Shown here one piece after another: positions 1 through 8,981 of a DNA stretch of 64,000 nucleotides. Source of the DNA: CAVVJA01 sp963809815 (GTDB taxonomy: Bacteria; Actinomycetota; Actinomycetes; Mycobacteriales; Jatrophihabitantaceae); the NCBI GenBank assembly GCA_963809815.1, contig CAWELM010000008.1, positions 92,689 through 156,688 on the forward strand, in the 5' to 3' direction. The notes beneath the pieces are model-generated. The model saw nothing but the letters and a program-made list of their open reading frames with translations, had not been told where the DNA came from and did not search any database. The position numbers and the translations under genes were made by a program. Positions within the stretch are counted from its first letter, which is position 1. Every line of letters starts with the position of its first letter.

Positions 1-645
1 GCCTTGGAGGAGGACGGGTACGCCGTCGACGTCTCCGGGGACGGTCAGGAAGCGTTGTGGCTGGGCCGCGAGAACGACTACGACGCGATCATGCTCGACG
101 CCATGCTTCCCGGACTGGACGGGTTCGAGATCGTGCGGTCCTGGCGGGCGGAGCGGCGGTGGGCGCCAGTTTTGATGGTGACAGCCCGGGCGGGGGTGCC
201 GGCTCGGATCGAGGGTCTGGACGCGGGAGCGGACGACTATCTGGCCAAGCCGTTCAGCTTCGATGAGTTGACCGCCCGAATCCGGGCGCTGGTACGCCGG
301 GGGACTGTGGCCCGGCCGGCGATCCTGGAGGCTGGCGACCTGCGACTTGACCCAGGTGCGCGGCGGGTTAGTCGAGCTGGGACCGAGATCGACTTGACCG
401 CCAAGGAGTTCGCGCTGCTCGAGCTGTTGATGCGGCGCCGGGGTGAGGTGCTGACCCGCACCTACATACTGGAACACGTCTGGGATTTCGCTTACGACCC
501 GACCAGCAACGTCATCGACCAGTACATCGGTTCGTTGCGCCGCAAGGTGGATCGACCGTTCGGGCGATGCGACATCGAGACTGTGCGGGGTGCCGGTTAC
601 CGACTGGTCGACAGCGCCGAAGCCGGCCCTCCTCTTGCGCCATGA
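1..645 (+). CDS. OmpR/PhoB-family response regulator (5' end outside window)
   Basis: DNA-binding response regulator that accepts a phosphoryl group from the adjacent histidine kinase. The window opens inside the receiver domain, so the first roughly 20 residues with the acidic pocket are missing. Visible receiver features are the phospho-acceptor in AIMLDAMLPG, the switch region VTARAG and the lysine in YLAKPF. A winged-helix effector domain follows (DLTAKEFALLELL, then VRGAGYRL near the end). Its TGA overlaps the kinase start as ATGA, so the two are translationally coupled. The target genes are not shown by the sequence; the adjacent flippase-like gene is a candidate. Confidence 0.93.
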   Translation, partial: ALEEDGYAVDVSGDGQEALWLGRENDYDAIMLDAMLPGLDGFEIVRSWRAERRWAPVLMVTARAGVPARIEGLDAGADDYLAKPFSFDELTARIRALVRRGTVARPAILEAGDLRLDPGARRVSRAGTEIDLTAKEFALLELLMRRRGEVLTRTYILEHVWDFAYDPTSNVIDQYIGSLRRKVDRPFGRCDIETVRGAGYRLVDSAEAGPPLAP

Positions 646-2126
646 CCGAGCCGACACACCCCGGATCTCGCCGCCTTACATTGCTACTGCGTGGTGTCCG
701 CGCTCGGCTAGCCGCAACCTACCTAGTCGCCGCAATCGTGCTCGCCGCTTGTGGCATCGCGCTGTTTTCGTTCTTCTTCGAACGTGGTTTGTTGGCCAAT
801 GTAGATGACAGCCTAGCCAGCCGCGCCGACGCCACGGCAGCAGATGTCGCTAGTAGCAGTTTCCCCGACGAACCGCGACGCACCCCGACCATCCGGCGCC
901 GGCCCATCGCGGAGCTCAGCGCGATCACCGCGATCTACGGCCCGACGGGACACCTTGTGGAGGCTCAGCCGACGGTACTGCCGGGCGCGCCCCTGAGTGC
1001 GCAGCAGCAGCTCCATCCGGCCGCGATGCGCTCGATCCGAACGGCCAGTTATGACGGGGATTCCTTCCGGATACTCACGGAGCCACTGGCCCGACCTGAC
1101 GGCACTTGGCAGATCGTCGTCGCTGACAATCTCGACACTGTCACTAACGCCACAGACCAGCTGACGCGTGTTTTGTTCGTCGCGGCTCCGGTACTGCTCG
1201 CGTTGGTCACGCTCGGCGCATGGCTCGTATCCGGCTCTGCGTTGCGACCGGTGGACCGGATGCGTGCAGACGCCGAGGCGCTGAGCGCGCACGACGATGG
1301 CAGCCGCATCACCGAACCGCCAACGATGGACAGCCTCAACCGGCTGGCCCGCACGTTGAATGCGCTGCTCGACCGGCTGCGGGTATCGCTCGACCAGCAG
1401 CGTGCGTTCGTCGCGGATGCGGGGCATGAACTACGCACCCCGCTCGCTGTGTTGCAGACCGAACTGGAAACGGCGATCCGCCCGAACCGGACCCGGCAAG
1501 ACCTCGTCGATTCGATCACGCACGCCCAGGACGAGGTCGCCCGGCTGGCCGCGTTGGCGAACGATCTCTTGTTTCTCGCCGAGGCCGACGGCGGACATCC
1601 GATGATGCGCCGCCAACCGACCTCAGTAACCGGGCTGCTCGACGACGTTGATCAGGCGTTCCATGGACGCATGGCGGAGCAGCAGATCAGCTTCGACTGG
1701 ACCCGAACCGGCCCGAACCTGGTGAATGTGGACCCATCCGCGGTTCGGCGGATCCTTGACAATCTCCTGCAGAACGCACTCCGGCATACGCCGCCGGGTG
1801 GGCAGATCACCGTGTCCACGATCGTGACGCCGACGGCCGATGCCGACGATCCGGACAGCGAGTTCGTCGCGGATCTGGGCCTGGTCGTTGCTGACACCGG
1901 TCCGGGCTTCCCAGACGAGTTCCTGCCACACGCGTTCGACCGATTTGCTCGAGCGGACAAGGGCCGCACCCGGTCCTCGTCGGTCGGCGGAAGCGGCCTT
2001 GGATTGGCGATCGTCGCTGCCCTCGCCGCGGCCCACGGCGGCACCGCATCCGCGGCCAACGCCCCGACCGGTGGCGCCATCGTCCGCGTGCGCATTCCAT
2101 CCGGCCGACACGATCCCCATATGTGA
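642..2126 (+). CDS. Sensor histidine kinase
   Basis: Membrane sensor kinase of 494 residues, partner of the preceding regulator. TM1 lies at about residues 25-46 and TM2 at about 178-198, with a roughly 130-residue extracytoplasmic sensor between them. A HAMP linker (SALRPVDRMR) follows, then the H-box AGHELRTPL with phospho-accepting His262. The ATPase domain has the N-box NLLQNALRHTP, G1 VVADTGPGFP and G2 GGSGLGLAIV. The start was placed at the ATG overlapping the regulator stop. The signal is unknown. Confidence 0.93.
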   Translation: MTEPTHPGSRRLTLLLRGVRARLAATYLVAAIVLAACGIALFSFFFERGLLANVDDSLASRADATAADVASSSFPDEPRRTPTIRRRPIAELSAITAIYGPTGHLVEAQPTVLPGAPLSAQQQLHPAAMRSIRTASYDGDSFRILTEPLARPDGTWQIVVADNLDTVTNATDQLTRVLFVAAPVLLALVTLGAWLVSGSALRPVDRMRADAEALSAHDDGSRITEPPTMDSLNRLARTLNALLDRLRVSLDQQRAFVADAGHELRTPLAVLQTELETAIRPNRTRQDLVDSITHAQDEVARLAALANDLLFLAEADGGHPMMRRQPTSVTGLLDDVDQAFHGRMAEQQISFDWTRTGPNLVNVDPSAVRRILDNLLQNALRHTPPGGQITVSTIVTPTADADDPDSEFVADLGLVVADTGPGFPDEFLPHAFDRFARADKGRTRSSSVGGSGLGLAIVAALAAAHGGTASAANAPTGGAIVRVRIPSGRHDPHM

Positions 2127-2145
2127 GCGTCGGCAGGCTGGGCGA

Positions 2146-3219
2146 GTGGATCACGGTCACTCGAACGGGCCAGCGCTCGCAGAGGACTTTCCGACCGTCC
2201 TGACCGCACCGAGCATCGAACGACTGCTCACCCGCGCGCTGCGATCGCTAGGGACGCCACACCGGAGGGCCGCCGGCCGGGCCAGCCACGCCGCTGTCGT
2301 TGTAATTCCCTGTGCCGCCTTGGTCTGGTACATAGCTCGGCACATCGCGGTGTTGACCCAGGCTGGTCAAGCACTCACCCGAGCCGACCCGGTCTGGTAC
2401 ATCTTCGCCGCCGGCTGCGCGCTTGCCACCTTTCCGGCCGCCGTCGCGACACTACGAGTCGCCGCGAACCAGCCATTGCCATGGTTTCGCACCGCACAGG
2501 TAGAGCTCGCGGGCACTTTCCTCAATCGCATAACGCCAAACGGCATCGGGCGCGCCGTGTTGAGTGGGCGGTTTCTCCTCACCCGAGGGTTGCGGTCCGA
2601 TGCAGCGGCTGCGACCGTGGCCGCGACTGCCGCCGCCGGATTCCTCATACACGCCGGCGGGATCGCTATCACGGTGTCTCTCGGCGGAGCCCCCGGCTTG
2701 CCGCACCCGCCGGCCGTGCCGGTATTGGAGCTATTAGGTCTCGCTGCCGGGACCACGGTCGTCGCCGGTAGCTGGGTGATCTACCGACGTTCGAACCCCA
2801 CTGGCCACATCCGGAACTGGATCGCCTCGGTGATTCGGCAGCTGGCTCTCCTAGCCCGCGATCGCCCGCGGGCAATCGGAGTAGTCGCCGGTACGGCAGC
2901 GGCAAGCATCGCGACCGTCATAGCCTTCTGGGCCGCGGTCAACGCCATCTTTGCGATCGCGTTCCTGCCCGCGGCGACGATCTACCTTATCGGCACCGCC
3001 ATCTCGAACATCGCGCCGTCGCCTGGAGGAGTGGGTCTCCCGGAAGCCGCCCTCACGGCTGGACTCACTATGAATGGGATGCCCATGCCGCAGGCACTTG
3101 CCGGCGTGCTCGTGTTCCGGCTGGTCAGCTTCTGGCTTCCGACATTCCTCGGCGCGGCGGCCTGGTTGCGCATCTGCCAATCGAGATGCCTTGTCGCGAC
3201 ACAAACGTCGACATCCTGA
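2146..3219 (+). CDS. Lysylphosphatidylglycerol synthase TM-region/flippase-like membrane protein (UPF0104)
   Basis: Polytopic membrane protein of about 357 residues with seven or eight hydrophobic segments. The conserved motif of this family is visible as APSPGGVGLPEAAL near residue 290. Relatives are the membrane half of MprF-type enzymes and stand-alone lipid flippase-like proteins; no aminoacyl-transferase domain is present. The GTG start is 20 nt after the kinase stop, so it probably belongs to the two-component operon, which would fit a membrane-lipid output. The last roughly 15 residues (RICQSRCLVATQTSTS) look unlike the family and lie at a deletion junction with the mrpF remnant, so the C-terminus may have been rewritten. 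Confidence 0.8.
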   Translation: MDHGHSNGPALAEDFPTVLTAPSIERLLTRALRSLGTPHRRAAGRASHAAVVVIPCAALVWYIARHIAVLTQAGQALTRADPVWYIFAAGCALATFPAAVATLRVAANQPLPWFRTAQVELAGTFLNRITPNGIGRAVLSGRFLLTRGLRSDAAAATVAATAAAGFLIHAGGIAITVSLGGAPGLPHPPAVPVLELLGLAAGTTVVAGSWVIYRRSNPTGHIRNWIASVIRQLALLARDRPRAIGVVAGTAAASIATVIAFWAAVNAIFAIAFLPAATIYLIGTAISNIAPSPGGVGLPEAALTAGLTMNGMPMPQALAGVLVFRLVSFWLPTFLGAAAWLRICQSRCLVATQTSTS

Positions 3220-3316
3220 TGCGATCTGACACAGATGGGCCAAGTGCCAGGCGAACCATCAGGAGCGCAATCACGACCACCTCCACGATCGCGACAGCGA
3301 TAAACACGTCGTGCAT
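3125..3316 (-). pseudogene. mrpF: Truncated Mrp Na+/H+ antiporter subunit F (mrpF remnant)
   Basis: The first 31-33 residues (MHDVFIAVAIVEVVVIALL then RLALGPSVSDRI) are the normal start and first membrane helix of MrpF/MnhF, including the G-P-x-x-x-DR motif. After DRI, at about position 3218, the frame continues into unrelated sequence that is the 3' end of the convergent flippase-like gene. A functional MrpF is about 85-95 residues with three helices, so two helices are lost. The start overlaps the mrpE stop as TGATG, the native operon arrangement. Confidence 0.72.
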
Positions 3317-3807
3317 CACCCCTCCTCCACGATTGGCCTGAGGAGCCGCTCGACCGGCGCATTGATGTCGTCTTCTGGATGTTGTCGATTGCCGTGCTGC
3401 ACCGCCACGGCGTGGTATTGCAGCTCGCTTCGCTCACGGTCGATATCGACAATCTGATTGTCGACGATCAATGAGCTGATGAGTCCGGTAGCCGCGAGGC
3501 CCCCATCCGTTCGCTCCTGGGTGGGAACGATCACCATCCCACTCGACAGTGAGCGACTTGGCGCCCATATGCGACGGGCGAGCTCAATGTTGGCCAGGAC
3601 GATTCGGCGCAGAGCGGCAGTGATGAGGCGCAGCACCCCGACGAAGCGGCGTGGATCAAGGAGTCGCCAGGGTGCCGCCACATCGCCCAACGGGGCCATG
3701 CTCAGGCCGACCGCGATAGCCACGAGTACGCCGATCAGCTGCGGCTCGGCAGTGAGTGTCCATGTCAGCAGGACCCACGCGATGTACGCCCAGACGCCCA
3801 GCGCGGC
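3316..3807 (-). pseudogene. mrpE: Mrp Na+/H+ antiporter subunit E with lost N-terminus (mrpE remnant)
   Basis: Recognisable MrpE/MnhE: a membrane N-terminus (ALGVWAYIAWVLLTWTLTAE, readable upstream of the first possible start) followed by the conserved soluble half (LANIELARRIWAPS, SSLIVDNQIVDIDRE, LQYHAV). The homologous frame runs back to about 3807 and then hits a TGA where MFS sequence begins. The first usable start is GTG at 3723, giving a 135-residue product that lacks the first helix. With no mrpA, B, C, D or G nearby, an antiporter complex cannot be built from this locus. Confidence 0.75.
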
Positions 3808-4584
3808 TCACGCTCGTCCTCTACCTGTTGGCTACCGGCCTTACCGCGCTGTCGTTCACTGCCTGGTGGTTCTTCCTGTTCCGCTTCCTGACCGGCTTGG
3901 GTCTAGGCGGCGAGTACGCGGCGATCAACTCGGCCATCGATGAGCTGATTCCACGAAAGCACCGGGGCCGCGTCGACATTGCCATCAATGGCAGCTTCTG
4001 GCTAGGCGCCGCGTTCGGCGCGTTGTTGTCGATCCCAGCACTGAACGAAAACATCTTCCCCACGGCCGTTGGCTGGCGTCTCACTTTCGCTCTCGGCGTC
4101 GTGTTCGGTCTGTGTATCCTGCTGGTTCGTCGTAGCGTGCCGGAAAGCCCACGGTGGCTGTTCATCCACGGTCGCGAGAAGGCCGGCGAACGGCTAGTCG
4201 ACGACATCGAGCAAACCGTCCGGGACGGGACGAACTCCAAGCTTGACGAGGTGGACGAAGAGATCACCGTGCGGCAGCGCAAGTCCATCGGCTTCATCAC
4301 CATCGCCAAGACGGTTTTCACGCGTTACCCGCGGCGAACTACCCTCGGCCTCTCGCTGTTCATCGGGCAGGCGTTTCTCTACAACGACCCTCATGATTGT
4401 CGCTGGACTCGTTGCGTCGGTGTTGGGTGTTAAGGCGGAGCAGAAGAGCCTGGAGGACATCGCGACACCACTGACCGCCGAGGAAGCCGATGAGGAGGCT
4501 GGTGACGAAACGAAGGCATCTGGCCACGAGTCCAGTCGGAGCGAGCCAGCACCCACCCCCGCTGGGTCGGACCGGCGCGGCTGA
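3800..4584 (+). pseudogene. MFS transporter remnant with N-terminal and internal deletions
   Basis: Major facilitator superfamily metabolite/sugar transporter fragment. Homology begins abruptly near 3803 (LTLVLYLLATGLTALSF, helix 3 onwards). It runs through GLGLGGEYAAINSAIDELIP, the helix 4-6 region and RRSVPESPRWL to GQAFLYN at about 4385. The sequence then jumps, in a different frame, to the last helix and tail (LMIVAGLVASVLGVKAEQKS, LEDIATPL). About 200 residues, the second half of the permease, are missing. The result is two deletions and a frameshift, with no functional transporter. Confidence 0.8.
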
Positions 4585-4661
4585 CGAAGATCCCGTGATG
4601 CCGACCACCGGGGACATATTTGGCTGCATGATTCGAGGCTGATCCGGGAAGGTTTATTGGC

Positions 4662-5684
4662 GTGAGGCTGGGAGAACGATCAGAACCTCTGACCGTCGTC
4701 ATTACGGGCGCGAGCGGCGGGGTCGGCCGAGCCGTGGCCCGCGCCTACGGTTCCCGCGGAGCGTCGGTGGCCCTTCTCGCCCGGGGAGAGGACGGACTGG
4801 AGGCAGCCGCAGAGGACGTTCGCGCCGCCGGCGGGAAAGCGCTGGCAGTTCCGACGGACATGGCGGACTTCGACCAAGTGACCACGGCGGCCGATGCTGC
4901 GCAGCACGCGTTCGGCCCGATCGACATTTGGGTTAACGACGCCTTCAGTTCCGTGTTTGCACCGTTCGACGAGATCACGCCCGAGGAGTACCGGCGCACC
5001 ACGGAGGTCAGCTATCTGGGCTTCGTCTACGGCACGCGGGCCGCATTAGACCGTATGAAACCCCGTGACCACGGCACGATCGTGCAAGTCGGTTCCGCAC
5101 TGGCGTACCGCGGCATCCCGTTGCAATCGGCTTACTGCGGGGCCAAGCACGCTATCCAGGGATTCACCGAATCGTTGCGCTGTGAGCTCCTCCATGACCA
5201 CAGCCGAGTACGCATCACGATGGTGCAGCTCCCGGCGGTAAACACCCCTCAATTCAACTGGGTGCTCTCGCGACTACCGCGACGCCCGCAGCCGGTGCCA
5301 CCTATCTATCAGCCTGAGCTGGCCGCCCGGGCAATCATCCGGGCGGCCGATCGCCCGCAACGGCGCGAGTATTGGGTCGGCGCGAGCACCGCAGCAACGC
5401 TGATTGCCAACGCGATCGCACCCGGGATCCTCGATCGCTATCTCGCCCGAACCGCCTATCGCTCGCAACAGACGGCCCAGCGAGCCAACCCCGATCAGCC
5501 CACTAACCTGTGGCGACCGGCCGACGAGGTCGTCGACTACGGCGCGCACGGCCGATTCTCCGATGAGGCCCACGACGCCGACCCGCAAGTGTGGGCCTCG
5601 CAGCATCACGGCCTGCTTGCTACCGCCGCGACCCTCACTGGGGTGCTGGCCGCGCGGGCCGCATGGCGCCACCATCGCCGATGA
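4662..5684 (+). CDS. SDR-family oxidoreductase
   Basis: Short-chain dehydrogenase/reductase of 340 residues, cytosolic and NAD(P)-dependent by family. The dinucleotide-binding motif TGASGGVGRA lies near residue 16, a variant N-x-A region (VNDAFSS) is in the middle, and the catalytic pair is in YCGAKHA with the serine in QVGSALAY. The C-terminal 90 residues extend beyond a classical 250-residue SDR, as in the larger classical SDRs common in actinobacteria. The GTG start gives the motif its usual position. The substrate is not deducible. It stands alone on its strand. Confidence 0.88.
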   Translation: MRLGERSEPLTVVITGASGGVGRAVARAYGSRGASVALLARGEDGLEAAAEDVRAAGGKALAVPTDMADFDQVTTAADAAQHAFGPIDIWVNDAFSSVFAPFDEITPEEYRRTTEVSYLGFVYGTRAALDRMKPRDHGTIVQVGSALAYRGIPLQSAYCGAKHAIQGFTESLRCELLHDHSRVRITMVQLPAVNTPQFNWVLSRLPRRPQPVPPIYQPELAARAIIRAADRPQRREYWVGASTAATLIANAIAPGILDRYLARTAYRSQQTAQRANPDQPTNLWRPADEVVDYGAHGRFSDEAHDADPQVWASQHHGLLATAATLTGVLAARAAWRHHRR

Positions 5685-6099
5685 GTCCGGTAGGCGACTT
5701 CCCGCCCGCCATCTTGCTGGAAGCGGCGATCCGACTCGCTGACTGACGGGCAAGCCCCTGGTACCGACACACTCACGCTCGTCTAATAGCCACCTGCTCA
5801 ACGCTTTGCGGTCGCCTTCTGCAAGTTAGCAATGGTCTTCTTAGCCGTGGCCACCCTCTGCGCCGGCGGTGGAATTGCGGGGCCCTGCCTGCTCGTTTCT
5901 TGCCATCGCCTGAGCGGGCGGAGCTTGGCCGGTGGATGATCGCCAGCAGAGCGCGCTCGCTGCCGGTTGGTGTTAGTGGCCTGCCCGAGTTGGGTAGAAG
6001 CAGACAAGAAGAAATTGCGAATCTGCTCGCATGCTCGTGCGAGGGATGTTCAGAGACCGCTCAGCCACAGCTGGCGGGCTCTTCGGCGAAAAGGTTCGT
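5685..6099 (+). other. Intergenic region without a convincing gene
   Basis: I see no recognisable protein here. A lysine-rich 69-codon frame on the minus strand (5798-6007) has only a TTG start and no ribosome binding site, so I did not call it. The region probably holds the promoter of the iron permease-like gene. Confidence 0.4.
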
Positions 6100-6504
6100 A
6101 TGCGCGCGGAACAATACCTAAATCCCGATCGGCGCTCTGATAGCCGCGTGTTGCACGCTCTCGAAAGCTGTCTCTCCCATCCCGCGGTAGCGCTGTCAAT
6201 CGTCGGAGCCGACGCCGTTTGGGTGGTCATCAGCATCGTCGTCGGGTTTCCGAGCCGGCTCGAGACAATCTTCCAGACGCTCGTCGCCGCGGTTACCTTG
6301 GGGATGGTGCTCGTCATCCAGCACACGCAGTCTCGCCAGCAGGAAGTGACTCAACGCAAGCTCGATGAGCTCCTCAACGCGGTACCGAACACGGACGAAG
6401 GGATAATCAGTCTCGAGGCCGGCTCGGATGACGATCTGCGCAGGGTGAAAAGAATGCATCGAGACTTCCGGGCCGCAGACCCTACGGGTAAAGAGAAGCG
6501 CTAA
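6100..6504 (+). CDS. Low-affinity iron permease family protein
   Basis: Small membrane protein of 134 residues matching the low-affinity iron permease family. A first helix (HPAVALSIVGADAVWVVISI) is followed by the family signature FPSRLETIFQTLVAAVTLG, then VIQHTQSRQQ and TQRKLDELL. Transport of iron is inferred from family naming only; bacterial members are poorly characterised. The ATG at 6100 is preceded by AAAAGG at 5 nt and gives the usual short N-terminus. An in-frame ATG at 6031 would add 23 residues. Confidence 0.82.
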   Translation: MRAEQYLNPDRRSDSRVLHALESCLSHPAVALSIVGADAVWVVISIVVGFPSRLETIFQTLVAAVTLGMVLVIQHTQSRQQEVTQRKLDELLNAVPNTDEGIISLEAGSDDDLRRVKRMHRDFRAADPTGKEKR

Positions 6505-6668
6505 CCCGCCAGCACCGGTCTTGTTGAACACGCGTCGGTTCATGTGCGCACTCAGCGAGCGCCGGCATCCGGTCCTCGACGGGCATCTCGTGGGCCGGGT
6601 GGAGCTTGCTCGCTCGGCGCAGCCATGCTCCGGACGCCCGACCGCGCCGTCGCGGCAAGTTCAGGCCT

Positions 6669-8054
6669 TCAGCGGTCGGCCGCGCGTACAGCCGCGGAGG
6701 CCTGGCGGGCGGCGACCAGGATCGGGTCCCATACCGGGGAGAACGGTGGGGCGTAGGCAAGATCCAGTGTGGTCATCTCCTCGACGGTCATGTGGTTCCA
6801 GAGCGCGGTCGCTGCAGTGTCGATCCGCTTGGCCGAGCCCTCGTTACCGACGATCTGTACCCCCAGCAGCCGTCCGGTGTGGCCTTCCGCCGTCATCTTC
6901 ACGGTCAGGCGCTGTGTTCCTGGGAAGTAGGCCGCCCGAGTGCCGGACTGCACGCTCACCGTCACATAGCCGAACCCGGCGTGGGTGGCATCGCGTTCGC
7001 GAAGCCCGGTCCGGGCGATCTCCAGGTTGCACACCTTGCTCACCGCCGTGCCGACCACGCCGGGGAATGTCGCGTAAGAACCGGCGATGTTGTGGCCGAT
7101 CACTCGGCCGTGCTTGTTGGCGTGAGTGCCCAAGGGAACGTGCTCGTACTGGTCGGAAACCAGGTTGAGGACCTCGACACAGTCGCCGCCGGCCCACAGC
7201 CGGTCGTGGCCGAGGACCCGCATCTGTGTGTCGGTGCGGAGGCCGCCGTGATCGCCGAGCGGCAATCCGGCCTGGTCGGCGAGCGCGGTGTTGGGCCGGA
7301 CTCCGAGACCGAGGACGACCACATCGGCGGGTACGGCCCCGTCGCTGGTCACGACCGACCGAACCCGGCCCTCGCCGTCGATCTCAAAGCCGGTGACGGT
7401 GGCGTCGGTGCGCACGTCGATGCCGACCTCCTCCATCGCTCGATGCACCAACTCGCCCATGTCGGGATCCAGCGTGCTCATCGGCTGAGGTGCTCGGTCG
7501 ACGACGGTCACCGCCATGTGTCGACGGGCCAACGCATCCGCCATCTCCACGCCGATGTACCCGCCCCCGATCACCACGGCCCGCCGCGGCCGCAGCCGCT
7601 CGAGGCCAACCAGCAGCGCGACCCCATCGTCGAGGGTTTGCACGCCGAAAACGCCCGCGGCGTCGCCGCCGGGCACGAGCGGGCGGGCCGGCACGGCCCC
7701 GGTCGCCAAGACCAGATGGTCGAATCCCTCGTGGTAGCGTCGCCCGGAGTCCAGATCACGAACCGTCACCTTCCCCGCCTGCACATCGATCGCCTCCACG
7801 TCGGTGAGCATGCGCAGGTCGATGCCCTTAGCCCGGTGGTCCTCAGGCGATCGGGCTACCAGACCACGCTCCCCGTCCGCGACGTCGCCCGCCACCCAGT
7901 ACGGGATGCCACAGGCCGAATAGGAGCAATGTGATCCGCGCTCCAACGCGAGAACCTCGAGTTTGTCGCCGCGCAACCGCTTGGCCTGGGAAGCCGCGCT
8001 CATCCCGGCAGCATTGGCACCGACGACGACCATCCGCTCCGCCACACCGATCAC
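6669..8054 (-). CDS. FAD-dependent oxidoreductase, CoA-disulfide reductase/NADH oxidase type
   Basis: Pyridine nucleotide-disulfide oxidoreductase of 461 residues. An N-terminal FAD site (VVVGANAAGMSAA) is followed by the single redox cysteine Cys48 in SYSACGIPYW, the hallmark of the CoA-disulfide reductase/NADH oxidase/persulfide reductase group. The NAD(P) site is VVIGGGYIGVEMA, the FAD-closing motif is LWAGGDCVEV, and a dimerisation domain ends the protein. No rhodanese domain is attached. GTG at 8054 follows GAGGG; ATG at 8033 is an alternative start. It likely acts in cytosolic thiol redox balance; the exact substrate is unresolved. Confidence 0.88.
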   Translation of the reverse strand: MIGVAERMVVVGANAAGMSAASQAKRLRGDKLEVLALERGSHCSYSACGIPYWVAGDVADGERGLVARSPEDHRAKGIDLRMLTDVEAIDVQAGKVTVRDLDSGRRYHEGFDHLVLATGAVPARPLVPGGDAAGVFGVQTLDDGVALLVGLERLRPRRAVVIGGGYIGVEMADALARRHMAVTVVDRAPQPMSTLDPDMGELVHRAMEEVGIDVRTDATVTGFEIDGEGRVRSVVTSDGAVPADVVVLGLGVRPNTALADQAGLPLGDHGGLRTDTQMRVLGHDRLWAGGDCVEVLNLVSDQYEHVPLGTHANKHGRVIGHNIAGSYATFPGVVGTAVSKVCNLEIARTGLRERDATHAGFGYVTVSVQSGTRAAYFPGTQRLTVKMTAEGHTGRLLGVQIVGNEGSAKRIDTAATALWNHMTVEEMTTLDLAYAPPFSPVWDPILVAARQASAAVRAADR

Positions 8055-8243
8055 CGCCCTCGAAACCGCGGCTGCACCTCAAACGAACCGCACCTAACTC
8101 CCGCACCTAACTCCCTACTAGCCACGTCGTGCCGCCAGACGCCGCACCTCGTCAGCCATCGAGCCATTCGTTACTCACGGCGCGGAACACACAAAGCTGA
8201 GAACTGATTATCCGCGAGGGGAATGCGTCGCAGCAGCTATAGA

Positions 8244-8441
8244 TCACGTGGCTGCAGGACGGCCTTGCAGCGGATCTTCCTTCATCCCGGCCGAGTCATC
8301 GTCCTCCGCGAGGTAGTCGCCAACCCCGGACTCCTCGTCGGGGCTAGGAGTGTTAGACAGCACGTCCTCGCCGGACACAACCGGATCGCCGATATAGTCG
8401 GTGTTCTCCTTCGCGAAGTCGTCTTTCCGCGGTTCGGTCAT
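8244..8441 (-). CDS. Small acidic protein of unknown function
   Basis: A 65-residue, strongly acidic, cysteine-free protein (MTEPRKDDFAKENTDYIGDP at the start; EDDDSAGMKEDP near the end). It is likely disordered. The ATG at 8441 is preceded by GAAGGAG at 9 nt, which supports translation. I do not recognise a characterised family. It lies upstream of the flavoprotein gene on the same strand with a 190-nt gap. Confidence 0.6.
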   Translation of the reverse strand: MTEPRKDDFAKENTDYIGDPVVSGEDVLSNTPSPDEESGVGDYLAEDDDSAGMKEDPLQGRPAAT

Positions 8442-8771
8442 CGCAGCATGCTCCTTCACTACGCGAGTTCGGGGATCGAACTGGGCGGCAGCAGCGCCGA
8501 CGATCGACGTGCTCCGCCATGAAGGTCTTCCCGTCGCCACCCGGCAGTCAAACATCAGGCGCGCCAGCGCTTAACGAGGAGCGGTGCGTCGTTCGCGCCG
8601 GCAAATCAGACTCGCTGACTGAGGCGGGTTACGCCACTTCTCCTGGTGGGTATGTCGCACGCATGACGCGGATAAGTCGATCGCTGCGCTGGCAGGTCTG
8701 CGACGAGCAACCACGATCCTCCGCAATCGACGGTGCGCCGTGACTCGAAACGCGGCCGAAAGGAGAGGTTC
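8442..8771 (+). other. Intergenic region, probable divergent promoters
   Basis: Separates the small acidic protein gene (minus strand) from the DUF6131 gene (plus strand). No recognisable coding sequence was seen on either strand. Confidence 0.4.
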
Positions 8772-8927
8772 ATGATTATCCTCGGTGTCGTCCTGCTGAT
8801 CGTCGGTTTCTTGACCGGGATCCCGATCATTTGGACTCTGGGCATCATCGCGCTCGTCATTGGCGTGATACTGGCCGTTGTCGGCGCTAGCGGCCGGGCC
8901 GTCGGGGGTCGGGCCCACTACTGGTAA
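8772..8927 (+). CDS. DUF6131 small membrane protein
   Basis: A 51-residue protein of two hydrophobic helices (IILGVVLLIVGFLTGIPII and LGIIALVIGVILAVVGASG) and the family's typical tail AVGGRAHYW. The ATG is set by GAAAGGAGAGGTTC directly upstream; a longer in-frame start would add a charged non-family stretch. DUF6131 proteins are frequent in actinobacteria, often near stress genes; the function is unknown. Confidence 0.85.
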   Translation: MIILGVVLLIVGFLTGIPIIWTLGIIALVIGVILAVVGASGRAVGGRAHYW

Positions 8928-8957
8928 GACGTCGAGCGGGGGGCAATTCAACTTCGA

Positions 8958-8981
8958 GCGCGAGGGTTGATGCCCTCGCGC
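8958..8981 (+). terminator. Perfect 9-bp hairpin after the DUF6131 gene
   Basis: GCGCGAGGG and CCCTCGCGC pair perfectly across a TTGATG loop, 30 nt after the stop. There is no T-run, as is usual in high-GC actinobacteria. It overlaps the first codons of the oxidase remnant. Confidence 0.5.

Noticed and set aside
5798..6007. Minus-strand 69-codon lysine-rich frame
   Set aside because: TTG start only, no ribosome binding site and no family resemblance; called intergenic.
6606..7934. Long plus-strand frame opposite the flavoprotein
   Set aside because: No motifs, and the opposite strand carries complete FAD/NAD signatures.
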